From NCBI RefSeq assembly GCF_003265705.1, contig NW_020312827.1, positions 13,494,924-13,558,923 of the forward strand: 64,000 nt of DNA. Reading direction: 5' to 3'. Under the pieces are notes generated by a model. It was not told where the DNA came from. It saw nothing but the letters and a program-made list of their open reading frames with translations, and made no database searches. The stretch is from Callorhinus ursinus. Lineage: Eukaryota > Chordata > Mammalia > Carnivora > Otariidae. The first letter of the stretch is position 1; every line of letters begins with the position of its first letter. Positions 23,093 through 33,329 of the stretch are shown in pieces. Position numbers and translations under genes: made by a program.

Positions 23093-23612
23093 TCTCTTTC
23101 TCAGCACTGCCTGTGGAGGTGACAGCCATCTCCTACTCGGCATCAGACCTGGTGAAGCCCAAGGTCGGTAAAAAGAGGACCAAGAAGTTCGTCCAGGACC
23201 AGTCAGACCGATGAGTCAAAAGTAAGTGCTACTGGTGGAAACCCGGAGACACTGACAATAGGGTGCTCAGGGGATTCACGGGCCAGATCTTGACGCCCAG
23301 CATTAGTTACTGGAGCAACAAGGAAACAAAGCGCATGCTGCCCAGTGGGCTTCTGGAAGTTCCTCGTCCACAACGTCAAGGAGCTTGAGGTGTTGCCGAT
23401 GTGCAACAAATCTCAATGCGCAGAGATTGCTCACAGTGTCTCCTCCAAGAACCGCAGAGCCACTGTGGAAAGAACAGCCCAGTTGGCTGTCAGAATCGCC
23501 GATCCCAATGCCAGGTTGTGCGGCGAAGAAAATGAATAAACAGCTTATGTGCAGGTTGTATGTGTTAAATAAAACCATAGATCTACAAAAAGAAAAAACC
23601 ACCCAAAACAAA
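23093..23612 (+). pseudogene. RPL32P: Processed pseudogene of ribosomal protein L32
   Basis: This is an intronless copy of the mRNA for large-subunit ribosomal protein eL32. The 5' UTR is still readable at about 23101-23145. The body encodes recognisable stretches such as LVKPKVGKKRTKKFV near the N-terminus and [20 protein letters not shown] (within 23345-23539), ending PNARL-GEENE and a stop at 23537-23539. The poly(A)-derived tail is diverged. The copy is dead. About 14 bases spanning the start codon and first residues are missing, a TGA interrupts the frame at 23212-23214, and an extra G near 23347-23350 shifts the frame. Flanking 18-bp duplications show insertion by LINE machinery. The degree of decay suggests an old event. 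No expression is implied. Confidence 0.96.
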
Positions 23613-23630
23613 ACAAAGGAAACCAGCGAG
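23613..23630. repeat. Target-site duplication right of the RPL32 pseudogene
   Basis: ACAAAGGAAACCAGCGAG, the partner of 23075-23092, differing at one base. It immediately follows the A-rich tail. Confidence 0.9.
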
Positions 23631-23784
23631 ATGTAAAAGTTTGCTCAGGGATGCATAGCTTTGTCGAGAATGAAGAGCAGGGACCAAAATCCTGACCAGT
23701 GGACTCCTAATGATAATGCCACCCAAACGATGTATTTGAAATGAAATGAATAAGGAGAAGCACCTACTTCCCTAGTTCTCATTG

Positions 23785-24000
23785 CATTAATATATCCAAC
23801 AAATATTAAGGCACAGTGACTGTGTGTGTGTGCATGCATTAGGCTAGGTGCTGGGGAAAGACAAGATCTTTACCTTCTTGCGGTTACGCTTAGAGGTGGG
23901 GGAACCCCTTAGTCGATACTGAAACAGGTAAGGAAAGTACAGGTTGTGATAAGTACTTAGCTGAGGCGCAGGGGAACACAGGAATGTTGGTGACAGATAA
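23785..24000 (-). repeat. L2 fragment, antisense
   Basis: TCCAACAAATATTAAGGCAC, TTAGGCTAGGTGCTGGGGAA, TGATAAGTACTTAG and GCGCAGGGGAACACAGG follow the antisense L2 3' end. A short TG run interrupts it at about 23821-23832. Confidence 0.55.
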
Positions 24001-25140
24001 CAAAGTCTAAAGTACTTGACTTTTAACTTTATCTGTTAAAGTACTTAACTCTTTGGGAACACCTGCATTCTTACCACTAACGGAAACTAGGTTGGATAAA
24101 ACTTGAAACCTCTGGAAGTGTTCGTTGTCACGCATTAATACTGTATCACAGTGGAGAGATCTGTCTGGCCAGGTGGTGAGCTTCCCACGACACCGTGGAC
24201 GTACAAAATCTACACTGGTAGCCATCTTAGAGCTCTTCCAATCATAGATACTGTGACCTCACCGCATCATTCATTCATTCATTCAATTCCTTCATGTTGC
24301 AAATACTTATTAGACATTTCTAACCTAACTGTTGAAAATTTCTGCCCAACAAAAATATTTTCAAGACCCAGGTGGACACACTTCTATCCAGGACTATTCC
24401 ATACAAACTTCTGTTAGCGGCAGTCTTGGGACGTTTTATCCTAACAAATTTGATTTTTAAAGTCATAAAGCTCATTCTTTTTCTTTCTAACCGGTTGCGT
24501 TAGTGCCCCCGGCAACTTTATATGCAAGATTTTTTTTTTCTTTCCAGCATGCGGTACTGTGAAACTCCAATGTGAGGCTTTGCTTTGGGTTTGGGTCTGT
24601 ATTAAGCAGGTCTTTTAGAGGGCAGTGGTAAAAACTAATTGACTTGGCCAAGGGCGGCATTTAGGGTCTTAATCTTACCTCATACTACGTGGTCACTTGT
24701 TGCTGGCTTTGCCACTCTCTCTGTTTCCTCAGAAATATCCTGGGTCCTGAAATCTGCTATAAATTTACCCTGGATGGATTTTGCATTTCCCTCCACTTCC
24801 GTGCTGCACACACCACTTGGGAGAAATGAAGTGAGAACACAACTAAAAGTGTTTATCCTGCTGTTCTTTGCATTTTCTTTGTTCTCCAGACACATCGTGC
24901 TATCTGGAGATCAGATTTCATAGACAAGTAGAAACAGCTGGGGGCACTTGTTTTTGTAATTTCAGATTAAATTCATTTCCTTAAAAATCTGTCTTGAGAG
25001 GAGTTTTCTTTGGACTTTTCTCCCATTTTGGTGTGTTTCTTTTTCTTTTCCCATAGCGTTTCTTTCATTTTAGCCTAAGGAGACACAGCCATGGTGGACT
25101 ACCCCTAATGTACCTCTCTCTGTCACCCCTTGAGTGTCCC
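24001..25140. other. Unassigned sequence
   Basis: Contains a short (CATT)n at about 24264-24284, a T run at 24530-24540, and a possible MIR stretch around 24640-24730 (CTTTGCCACTCTCTCTGTTT). Frames of 88-94 codons have no domains. Confidence 0.4.
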
Positions 25141-25149
25141 CTGCAATGC

Positions 25150-25615
25150 TTTCTAAACATGGAAGACTTGCTCTGTGCTACGCATTTAACTCAGTAAATA
25201 CCTCCACTCGCTCTTGGGGGCAGGTTATGCCATTATTCCCATTTGGCTGATGTGGAAACAGGCTGAGAAAGCTTAATCAATTTTTTAAAAAAGATTTCAT
25301 TTATTTATTTATTTATTTATTTGAGTGAGGGAGAGGGAGAAAGAGAGAGAGTGCGCTTGCGAGCAGGGGAAGGGGCAGAGGGGGAGGGAGAGGGAGAGAA
25401 TCTCAAGCAGACACCTGCCCACTCTGGAGCCCTGCATGGGGCTCCGTCTCATGACTCTGAGATCATGACCCTTAGATCATGACCTGGGCTAAAACCAGGA
25501 GTCGGATGCTTAACTGACTGAGCCACTTAGGCGCCCCAAAAGTTTAATCAGTTTTTAAGCCAAAGTCACACAGTGTAGGTGGAGAACAAGACCAAAGTTG
25601 TAATTATGTAATTTA
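25150..25615 (-). repeat. MIR element, antisense, split by a SINE
   Basis: Left part: GTGCTACGCATTTAACTC, GCCATTATTCCCATTTGGCT, GATGTGGAAACAGGCTGAG. Right part after the SINE: AAGCCAAAGTCACACAGTG, TAGGTGGAGAACAAGACC. The two halves join across the insertion in the correct MIR order. Confidence 0.7.
25286..25538 (-). mobile_element. SINEC, antisense, with long tail
   Basis: The right end TGAGCCACTTAGGCGCCCC is the reversed head. (ATTT)n at 25297-25323 is the reversed tail, next to a purine-rich tract. The segment GATCATGACCCTTAGATCAT shows a small internal duplication. The target duplication is AAAGCTTAATCAATTTTT at 25268-25285 and a two-mismatch copy at 25539-25556, inside a MIR. Confidence 0.95.
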
Positions 25616-26995
25616 AAAATCTTTCCCTTGCTAACGGTCCAAGCGATCATGCCCCCTTTATTTCTCCATTCTAGGCACCCCCCTTTTCCTTTTCATCTGT
25701 GAGAGTCCTTAAAAAGGGAGAGGTGATTTGTGTATCATTTTCACTAGACTAGTACTTTCTATGTGTGTTTTCCAAAGTACTAGACTGTAAGATGTTTAAA
25801 AAGAGTCTTGCATTAAATTAATTTGGTCAAAACTGCACATTACATCCCCTTCTAGGAGATTCTGAATTCAACTTCGCGTATTAAGAGGTCTGAGATGTCC
25901 TTCAGCAAAAAAGTATTTTTTTTAAATTTTATTTTTATTTAACTTTCTAAATTTCCATTTGACTGCACCCTCTTCTTCTTTTTTATTTTTTTCCTAATGC
26001 CTTTAAAAGCACAATTTGGAAAAGTCTTCAGTGAAAAGACAAATAATGAACTTGGTGCATTCCACTATGCATTTGAAGTTTTTGAAAGAGAAGAAGTGGA
26101 AGAAAACAGAATGATCTCAGGCCCCCTAAAGATCACAGCCTCCTGCTTCATCCTGTTCCACTTTAAAACTGTTTTATTTTTACCCAGAGTCCTCCAAGGC
26201 AAGAAATGCTAATCTCCTGCTCTTTATCTCCTACCCTGAGACTTGTATTTTTTTTTTTTTTTTGCCTGAGACACGACTAGATTTTTGCCATCTGTGCCCC
26301 TTTGCACCCACCAGTGTGTGGTAAGCTCCTTGAGGGGAGAAGGTGGGCTGTGGCATCTTTATGGTCTGACAGTGGCTTAGTAACTATGTAGAAAATAGAG
26401 AAATGACCTGCATTTGGAATAAAAGAACAAATGCAGTCTGTGGATCTGTTTTTCTGAGTTGACGCTAGCCAAGTGAATAACCCCCTCTTTGAGTGACAGT
26501 GAGAAATTTGAGAAGCTGCAGTAACTCATTTATATCACTAGGGTTCCATTTGGAAAATGATACCTCCTGTTGTCTAATTTAATTAGTAATTGTGTTTTCA
26601 GTTCCAACTGAAAGCCTCAGAAGAAAGGATGGTAATAAGCTGTGGTATTTGGTATTATTATTGTTATCTAATTATATTTACTGTTGTGACGGTTTTAGAT
26701 TAAGACACTTTTCAAGAAGGTACTTGTCCGTGTTATCTAATTGGTTTTTCTCTTGTTCTTCCCCCACCTTCTGTGTATTCTAAAGTCCAGTATTAAGTCT
26801 GAGCCCTGTTTTATGGACGTATGAATCGATGCACACAGTTTTGTTATTGTTTGTTCATTTTTGAACACATGGCCTGAGGTTTTATCACAAGTCCATTCTG
26901 AATTCAGAGTTTGAGTCTCAAGTCTTCTCTGAGGTGTCACCTGTGCATTGACAAAGGCAGTATGGACCCGGGGCTGATGGCCCAACGGGAAGTTG
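25616..26995. other. Unassigned sequence with an L2 tail
   Basis: A probable L2 3' end (plus) lies at 26300-26440: GTAAGCTCCTTGAGGGGAG, then GTGGCTTAGTAACTATG. A T run at 26250-26265 precedes it. The rest is unassigned and AT-rich. Confidence 0.45.
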
Positions 26996-27044
26996 GAAGA
27001 TGTGGGGTCTGCCCTGGCTCTGCCATTACTGGTTGGATGGCTTT

Positions 27045-27675
27045 GACAGTTCACTCACTTATTCATCCAGCATTTTATGGAACACCTACCAGGTGGTCGG
27101 TGCTCAGCTAGATGCTAGGACTACACAGGTGAGTAGGACAGTGCCTTGTTCTTAATGAACTTTCTGTTTCATGTGCAGACTCAGACCTAGAAAGCATCGT
27201 GCTCAGGAAGATGCCATGGTGCTTTGTGGGAAGTGTGTGCAGGGAGAGTGGGAGCCCAGAGCAGGGAGGGGCCACATTGTCCGTGGTGCTACAGAAAGGC
27301 TTCATGGCAGGAGTGATTTGGGGTTGAGTTTATCATCCCATGATAAAGAGTTTGGACGTTATGCCCTTACTGAGTTTCTGGTCATGGGAGCCAATGAAGA
27401 GCTTTTTTTTTTTTCTTTTGAAGATATTATTTATTTATTTGAGTGACAGAGAGAATGAGAGAGAAAGCACATGAGATGGGGGGAGGGTCAGAGGGAGAAG
27501 CAGACTCCCTGCTGAGCAGGGAGCCCGATGCGGGACTCGATCCAGGGACTCCAGGATCATGACCTGAGCCGAAGGCAGTCGCTTAACCAACTGAGCCACC
27601 CAGGCGCCCCCAATGAAGAGTTTTAAGGAGGAAACCACCCAGTCATTTTTGCACTGTAGAAAGGTGTGTGGAGGA
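27045..27675 (-). repeat. L2-like fragment, antisense, split by a SINE
   Basis: Starts TTCACTCACTTATTCATCCA, then GGAACACCTACCAGGTGGTC and GGTGCTCAGCTAGATGCTAG. It continues to GTTTGGACGTTATGCCC, is cut by the SINE at 27406-27610 and resumes with GAAGAGTTTTAAGGAGGAAA and GGTGTGTGGAGG. The order fits one old element. Confidence 0.6.
27406..27610 (-). mobile_element. SINEC, antisense, young type
   Basis: Complete copy: T-rich left end, TATTTATTTATTTGAGTGAC, CTGCTGAGCAGGGAGCCCGA, ACTGAGCCACCCAGGCGCCC. The target duplication is CAATGAAGAGCTTT (27392-27405) and CAATGAAGAGTTTT (27611-27624). Confidence 0.96.
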
Positions 27676-27784
27676 TGAGTTGACTTCATCTCTGTGAGCC
27701 TCTCACTCTTCTCCTCTCTAAGATGGAACCCACTTCTCTTGCCTCATAGGTTCATTTGGGTCGCGTTTCTCTCTTTGAAATGTA

Positions 27785-27975
27785 GTGAGACTACCTGATG
27801 TGCACTCACTGCTTTCTGAGCACTTCCTCCTCAGAGCAACCCTGTGAAGGTCAGTATTGCTATTAGGTGCATTTTGGAGGTGACACACAACTAGTACCCG
27901 TGGCGCCGTCAGGATCGGAACTCAAGTCTGCCGGATTCTGGAACCCCGATGCCCCGAGCTACCACCCAACGCTGT
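27785..27975 (-). repeat. MIR element, antisense
   Basis: TGAGCACTTCCTCCTCAGAG, AACCCTGTGAAGGTCAGTAT, GCATTTTGGAGGTGACACAC, then GGAACTCAAGTCTGCCGGAT. This is close to a full-length reversed MIR. Confidence 0.7.
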
Positions 27976-29405
27976 TAAGGTGCTGGTGAGTCTTTCATCC
28001 TCATCTCTCACCTGAAATGTCTTATCTGGTCACTGTACTTTGCCTCCAGTGACCTTAGCAAAGAGTTGATGTAGTGGAAAGACTCAAGATCAGCACCAAA
28101 CAGATGGGCCATTATTTACAACTGTTTAATCTTTGTCTCTGATAATGTGGTCTTTTATCATTAAATAGATCCAAATTTTTGGAGTAGGATATGTGACTTT
28201 AATTCTTGTGTACTAACTGGGTATTACAAAACAATGTATGTTTCTGTGGGCACAGACATAAATCTTCCTTCCAGTGTTAACAAAAAATCAATCATGACTC
28301 TGACTCCATCCTTCTGGGGAGTTCTTTGGAAGATCCACATTATGAATAGGTAAAAGTAAAATTGAAGAGGCTGTAATGAGGCAGTTTAGAGCAAGGGAAA
28401 GACCTTGGACGGGGTAGGCTTTTCGTAGCAGTTGCCAAAGAACAGGAGAGACAAAGGTAAGGAAGTAGGTTTGGCAAAGTCAGCAAGCTCTGCTTGTTGA
28501 AAAGACAGTCTGGAAAATATCCTGCAAGTTCACACACAGGCAGTCACAATCCAAGGACAAGGGAATGGCACCCCTTTGGTAAAAAGTTTATTCACTGTAT
28601 TTTCTCTGTAGTAGGTCACTGTAGGGTGAAAAAGGGCTGCATTATCTGCTGACTGTGAATGAATGCCTTCAGGTATTGCTGCTTGAAGATGCAGAAGGTT
28701 TAAGAAGAATAAAATAAAACGCCATTCCATGTCTTGACCTGTGTTCAGTGTGCCAAAAAAATAGCCCTGAAAAATGCCAGGGTTACGCATTTTGTGGTCT
28801 GGGAAGAACGTTGTGATCAGCCTTCAGCTGCTCATAAAAAATAAATACTACCGTGTTCTTATTTGGACTGCTTCTTGAAGATCTTTTGGAGTAGATTTGC
28901 AGCTGAAATTTCACCTCAACTAAAAAAGGAGGAGGAGGAAGGAGAGGAAAGGGGAAGGGGAAAGGGGAAGGCAAAGGGAAGGGGAAAGAAAAGCTGTGCC
29001 TTACTTAAAACATTAGGCATGTCATGCCAGAGTAAAATAATGGAATCAGCAAGAGAAAATGCTCCATTGAGATAAAAACAGCTGTCTTTTATACTCACCA
29101 CTTAAGTATAATTCACCTGCTGTTTGTAGGTTATGCTTTAATGGGAAGGAATATTAAGGGACTGAGAAAGAATTTCTTTATTAAATGGAAGCTCATTGCA
29201 AAAAACATATATACCCCCAACCGAAGCAGCTGTTTGAGAAGAGTAGGTTCCGGAATGTGAGTGAAAGTATATCCCCCAAGATCCTGCCGCCTGGCATGTG
29301 GGAAGAATGGAGTAAAGATGAGATGTGCGGAGTCACCGACAGAACAGCCACTGACAGATAGAACGTGGCGTCTGTGTGAGGTTTCGTGGGTGTCACCGCC
29401 CAGCT
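27976..29405. other. Unassigned sequence with a polypurine tract
   Basis: No named repeat is clear in 27976-28920. A 72-bp polypurine tract follows (annotated separately). No gene recognised; the largest frame, at 29131-29484, has no domain. Confidence 0.4.
28922..28993 (+). repeat. Polypurine tract with mirror symmetry
   Basis: Seventy-two bases of A and G with a single C at 28972. Inside it, 28953-28971 is a perfect 19-base mirror repeat centred on 28962 (GGAAGGGGAAAGGGGAAGG). Such tracts can form intramolecular triplexes in vitro. Confidence 0.85.
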
Positions 29406-29584
29406 CACTGGTTCTGCAATTCGGATGTACTTTGGAATCAGCTGGGGAGTTTGGAAAAAAAAAATGGGATGCCCGGTTCCACACCCAGAGAGTCTGATTT
29501 AATTGCTCTGGGCTGTGGCCTGGGCACGGGGATTTTTAAAAGCTCCCCCAAAGACTCATGTACAGCAAAATTTGAGGACCACTG
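29406..29584. mobile_element. hAT-Charlie element, MER20-like
   Basis: Begins CACTGGTTCTGCAATTCGG and ends AATTTGAGGACCACTGG, inverted termini. Internal words are TTTGGAATCAGCTGGGGAG, GGGATGCCCGGTTCCACACC and TTTTTAAAAGCTCCCCCAAA. Non-autonomous and about 180 bp. Confidence 0.8.
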
Positions 29585-30322
29585 GCCTAGATGATGACTA
29601 ATTTCTTTCTCCCCTTGGGTTCTTTGCAGCTTGGGCCGTTTACTATGGGAACTTAGGTTTAGAAGCCTCGGTCTTTCAAAGCCAGACTCATGGAGTACTT
29701 AGCTAAGTCTTTAGTTTGATAGATTCCTCTCTTTAAGGGCTAAAAAGTAACATTCCAGTGTTCTTTTGAAAAATGAACCCTGAGATTTTTTTTTTCCATC
29801 ACAGAGAAAGTGTAAGTATGTTCTCTCTGAACTTCACAGTAGGAAAAAAGAGAAAAGAAAATGAGTACATCCAGATGCAGGCAAAGTTCCACATTCTGTA
29901 GTGGGGAGATGGGTGAGCTGTTGTTGACCAAGATATCTTGGGGGATTAAGTCTTGACCCTAATTTGCCGCTGTTAAAAAAAGGAGAAAGGAAGGAAGAAA
30001 AAGACAAGAAATAGAGCTACATTCTTGATTATAGGTCAGCAAATCAGAACCACATATCCCAACTCAAGTGGGAGCTTGTCTTTCCCTTTTGGGATTTCCA
30101 GGGAATGCCAGGCAGTATGGTACAACATAAATAAAAAGAAATGTGGTTTTTAGTTAGTACTTTGCTAATGATAAGCTTTGACCTTAAATAATTCACTTAA
30201 CTTTTATGAGGTGGATTTTCTAAAGTAAGAGTAATACTATCCCTTCGGTCTTCTACTCCAAAATAAGATACACTTTGATGAAGGACATTTAATTCCCTAG
30301 AAGCACTTCCCTCCCAAGCCAA
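29585..30322. other. Unassigned sequence
   Basis: AT-rich and without a recognised repeat or coding frame. Confidence 0.4.
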
Positions 30323-30331
30323 TACATTCTT

Positions 30332-30527
30332 TTTTTTTTTTTTAGGTTTATTTATTTATTTATTTGAGAGAAAGAAAGAGAGAGAGCACATGAGAGGGGG
30401 GAGGGTCAGAGGGAGAAGCAGACTCCCTGCTGAGCAGGGAGCCCGATGCGGGACTCGATCCCGGGACTCCAGGATCATGACCTGAGCCGAAGGCAGTTGC
30501 TTAACCAACTGAGCCACCCAGGCGCCC
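30332..30527 (-). mobile_element. SINEC, antisense, young type
   Basis: Very close in sequence to the copy at 27406-27610, including GCAGACTCCCTGCTGAGCAG and GGGACTCGATCCCGGGACTC. Flanked by TACATTCTT at 30323-30331 and 30528-30536. Confidence 0.96.
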
Positions 30528-30649
30528 TACATTCTTGAGAAGTGATTGAGAATGGGAGTCTTGACTTCAACACCACCTAGAGATAAAATTGGGAAGTCAC
30601 AGGGGTGGGGAGTGGTGTCCAGGTCGAGCCAAGGCAAAAAAGCAGGCTT

Positions 30650-30820
30650 GAGTGGTGCTCCTCAAGCGGAATGTGCCCACAAATCTAGACATGCTGTGAA
30701 AATACAGGTTCTGATTCAACAGGTCGAGGGAGGGGCCCGAGAGAGTCTGCATTTCCCACAAATAGCATTTCCAGGGGATGCCGATGACGCTGACCCTGGG
30801 TCGCGCTTTTGAGAGGCATG
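30650..30820. mobile_element. hAT-Charlie element, MER5A-like
   Basis: Starts AGTGGTGCTCCTCAAGCG and ends CGCTTTTGAGAGGCATG. The middle reads CAGGTTCTGATTCAACAGGT, CGAGGGAGGGGCCCGAGA and CCAGGGGATGCCGATGACG. Diverged, non-coding, about 170 bp. Confidence 0.7.
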
Positions 30821-31770
30821 ACGGTTCAGAACAAGCTCTGTGCTTGGGTGAATGCTTTTCTTAGGGCAGCTAGAAAAGAGTGCATCGTGGCCCGTGAAGA
30901 CGGGTGTTGTGTATGTAGCTGCTGTCTAAACAGCAGATGAATGAAGCACAAACATGAGGACCATTTTGTGTCTTTGAGTGAATGTGGCCCCAATCACCTT
31001 GGTGTGATCAATGCCTATTTATGTTCTGGACTGCCCTTTTTATAGATACTAATTTTTATATACTTTCCATTTTTTATATGACCTTCAGGGGAGCCTGAGT
31101 ATAAAAATTTAGTTTTTTTCCATTAATTTTTTCCCTTTTTTATTGAATTCTGGTGTGTCGGCCTCTCATCTTTCTCTGTGATTCAATCTAACATATCTCT
31201 TGAGTCTTTGTTACCTACATGTATAGTAAGGTCTCTTATCTGGTGCCTATAACAGTGATTTAAAAAAAAAATTCTGTAGATAAGTGCTAGAATTATTCAA
31301 AATAATAATCCAGTTGACCTCATCCTCACTGGGTTATCAGTGGAAACGGTGGGGTAAAAATCAGCCTGCCAATATTGTTATAAATAAGATCCTCTAATTA
31401 TATATTTTTTGCCCAACTGATAGAACTTTGTTTTGCTGCTATAAATCAGTAGCTATGTTGTTTTTCCCTGATCGCTTCATAATGTTCTTACGCATTATTT
31501 AGGTTTGTAAAGTTTAAGAATAGATGTAATTTCATGTTCTAATTTGAAGATGAGTTTGGAAAGGGAAGAGGGTTTTTAAAAAATATGGTTGTGACATGTT
31601 TATTATAAACATGTGACAATGGAACCAGTGATTATGCTGGTGGTGTGTATATATTGTACCTTGTCAACAGAAAGCTTTTATGTTTGCGTATTTCATGTGG
31701 TGTTTTCTTTCTTTAAAAAAAAATTAGAACTGATGACGTCTCTGGGAAGACTTCAAACACACTCTGGTTT
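30821..31770. other. AT-rich unassigned sequence
   Basis: Nearly 950 bp with no recognised repeat and no ORF of note. A TGATGACGTCTC word (CRE-like) occurs at about 31731-31743 just before the SINE cluster. Confidence 0.4.
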
Positions 31771-31786
31771 AAAATAGTCCTCTGTA

Positions 31787-31993
31787 GGGGCGCCTGGGTG
31801 GCTCAGTTGGTTAAGCGTCTGCCTTTGGCTCAGGTCATGAACCTGGGAGTCCTGGGATCGAGCCCCGCATCGGGCTCCCTGCTCAGCGGGAAGCCTGCTT
31901 CTCCCTCTCCCACTCCCCCTGCTTGTGTTGCCTCTCTCCCTGTGTCTCTCTCTGTCAAAGAAATAAGATCTTAAATAAAATAAAATAAAAATA
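31787..31993 (+). mobile_element. SINEC, first of three at one target
   Basis: Full-length young type with GGGCGCCTGGGTGGCTCAG, GTCCTGGGATCGAGCCCCGC, CTGCTCAGCGGGAAGCCTGC and an (AAAAT)n tail. It is preceded by target copy AAAATAGTCCTCTGTA (31771-31786) and followed by AAAATAGTCCCCTATA (31994-32009). Confidence 0.97.
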
Positions 31994-32009
31994 AAAATAG
32001 TCCCCTATA

Positions 32010-32202
32010 GGGGCACCTGGCTGGCTCAGTCGTTAAGCGTGTGCCTTCGGCTCGGGTCATGATCCCAGGGTCCTGGGATCAAGTCCTGCATTGGGTTCCC
32101 TGCTCGGCAGAGAGCCTGCTTCTCCCTCTCCCTTTGCCCCTTCCCCTGGCTCATGCTCTGTCTTTCACTCTCTCTCAAATAAATAAATAAAATCTTAAAA
32201 AA
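32010..32202 (+). mobile_element. SINEC, second of three at one target
   Basis: Starts GGGGCACCTGGCTGGCTCAG. The body differs from its neighbours (ATCAAGTCCTGCATTGGGTT, CTCGGCAGAGAGCCTGC), so it is not a simple tandem copy of the first. It is bounded by target copies at 31994-32009 and 32203-32218. Confidence 0.97.
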
Positions 32203-32218
32203 AAAATAGTCCTCTATA

Positions 32219-32428
32219 GGGGCGCCTGGGTAGCTCAGTCGGTTAAGCGTCTGCCTTCAGCTCAGGTCATGATCTCAGCATCTGGGGATCGAGCCCCGTG
32301 TCAGGCTCCCTGCTCAGCGGGGAGCCTGCTTCTCTCTCTCTCCTTCAGCCTACAGCTCCCTCTGCTTATGTGCGTGTACTCTCTCTCTTTCTCAAATAAA
32401 TAAATAAAATCTTAAGCAAAAATAAAAT
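32219..32428 (+). mobile_element. SINEC, third of three at one target
   Basis: Starts GGGGCGCCTGGGTAGCTCAG. The body has GATCTCAGCATCTGGGGATC and a CT tract with CCTACAGCTCCCTCTGC, again unlike its neighbours. It is bounded by AAAATAGTCCTCTATA (32203-32218) and AAACTAGTCCTCTATA (32429-32444). Confidence 0.97.
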
Positions 32429-32552
32429 AAACTAGTCCTCTATAACTAGACTTCTTCTTGAAGTTTCCATGGCTTTCTCTCAGAACCACAGACCTTTTGA
32501 AATATCAGCTGATTTTTACCCGCTGCAGCCCATTGTTTCTCATTCTCTAAGC

Positions 32553-32730
32553 CAGTGATTCTTGAACATCAGAGTCACCTGAAAGTCAAATGAATACAGA
32601 ACTGCTGGGCTACATCGCCAGAGTTTCGGATTCAAGAGGTGTGAGGTGGTGCCTGAGAACTTGCATTTCTTCCGTGTGGCCAGGTGACGCTGCCGCTGCT
32701 GGTCCACGCACCCCACTTGGAGAAGCACTG
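32553..32730. mobile_element. hAT-Charlie element, MER5A-like
   Basis: Inverted ends CAGTGATTCTTGAACATC and GGAGAAGCACTG. The middle reads GAACTGCTGGGCTACATCG, CCAGAGTTTCGGATTCAAGA and GCCAGGTGACGCTGCCGCTG. Good match to the MER5A layout. Confidence 0.8.
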
Positions 32731-32754
32731 CAGGTGAAGCCTTGGGAACTGTTG

Positions 32755-32905
32755 TCTGGAACCAGCAGTGTTTATCATTGTACCTGGGATCTTGCAGAAA
32801 TACAGACTCTTAGGTTCCAGCCTGGACCGACTCAATGAATCAGAGTCTGCATTCTTACCAAGGTCCTATGTGATTTGTGGGCACATTAAAGTTTGAGAAG
32901 CCCTG
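32755..32905. mobile_element. Second MER5-like hAT element
   Basis: GTCTGGAACCAGCAGTG, CATTGTACCTGGGATCTTGC, AATACAGACTCTTAGGTTCC and AAGTTTGAGAAGCCCTG follow the MER5A/B order. It lies 25 bp from the previous element in the same direction. Confidence 0.7.
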
Positions 32906-33206
32906 CATGGTTGAACTTGCTGAGAGGGGTTCCATTGTGTACCATTCCAGAAAGTTATTTCTAATTATTCCTTTAATTCTAGAGAAAAATGACACGTGTA
33001 TTTATTTAAAACCACTTACCTAAAAAGGCATCTTAAAATTTACAAATTGCTTATCACAACAAAGCAAGCTCAGATAATCAGATTCATTCATTGTGTGTTC
33101 TGCCAACAAATTTTGGAAATACTCAAGAGAACGTAGCAGACAGATGGGCCTAGAGATCTGGGAGGTTTATTAGAGGCCAGTCCACTGCAGGTTCTTCTCC
33201 ACCTTT

Positions 33207-33315
33207 TTTTTTTTTTTTAATTTTTAAATAATTTCTACAGCCAACGTGGGGCTCGAATTTACAACCCCAAGATCAAGAGTTGCATGCTGTACCGACTGAG
33301 CCAGCTGGGCGCTTC
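33207..33315 (-). mobile_element. Short SINEC, old subfamily, antisense
   Basis: The reversed short type: GCTCGAATTTACAACCCC, GATCAAGAGTTGCATGC, CGACTGAGCCAGCTGGGCGC, with a T-rich tail at the left. The target duplication is TCTTCTCCACCTTT (33193-33206) and TCTTCTCCATCTTT (33316-33329). Confidence 0.9.
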
Positions 33316-33329
33316 TCTTCTCCATCTTT

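Noticed and set aside
31800..31880. tRNA gene suggested by A-box and B-box like words
   Set aside because: The match to tRNA-Lys is the head of a SINE. The cloverleaf is degenerate and the same sequence occurs 28 times, always followed by a SINE body or tail.
31771..32444. CRISPR-like array (repeat-spacer alternation)
   Set aside because: The regular repeats are SINE target duplications of 16 bp separated by about 200-bp SINEs in a mammalian genome.
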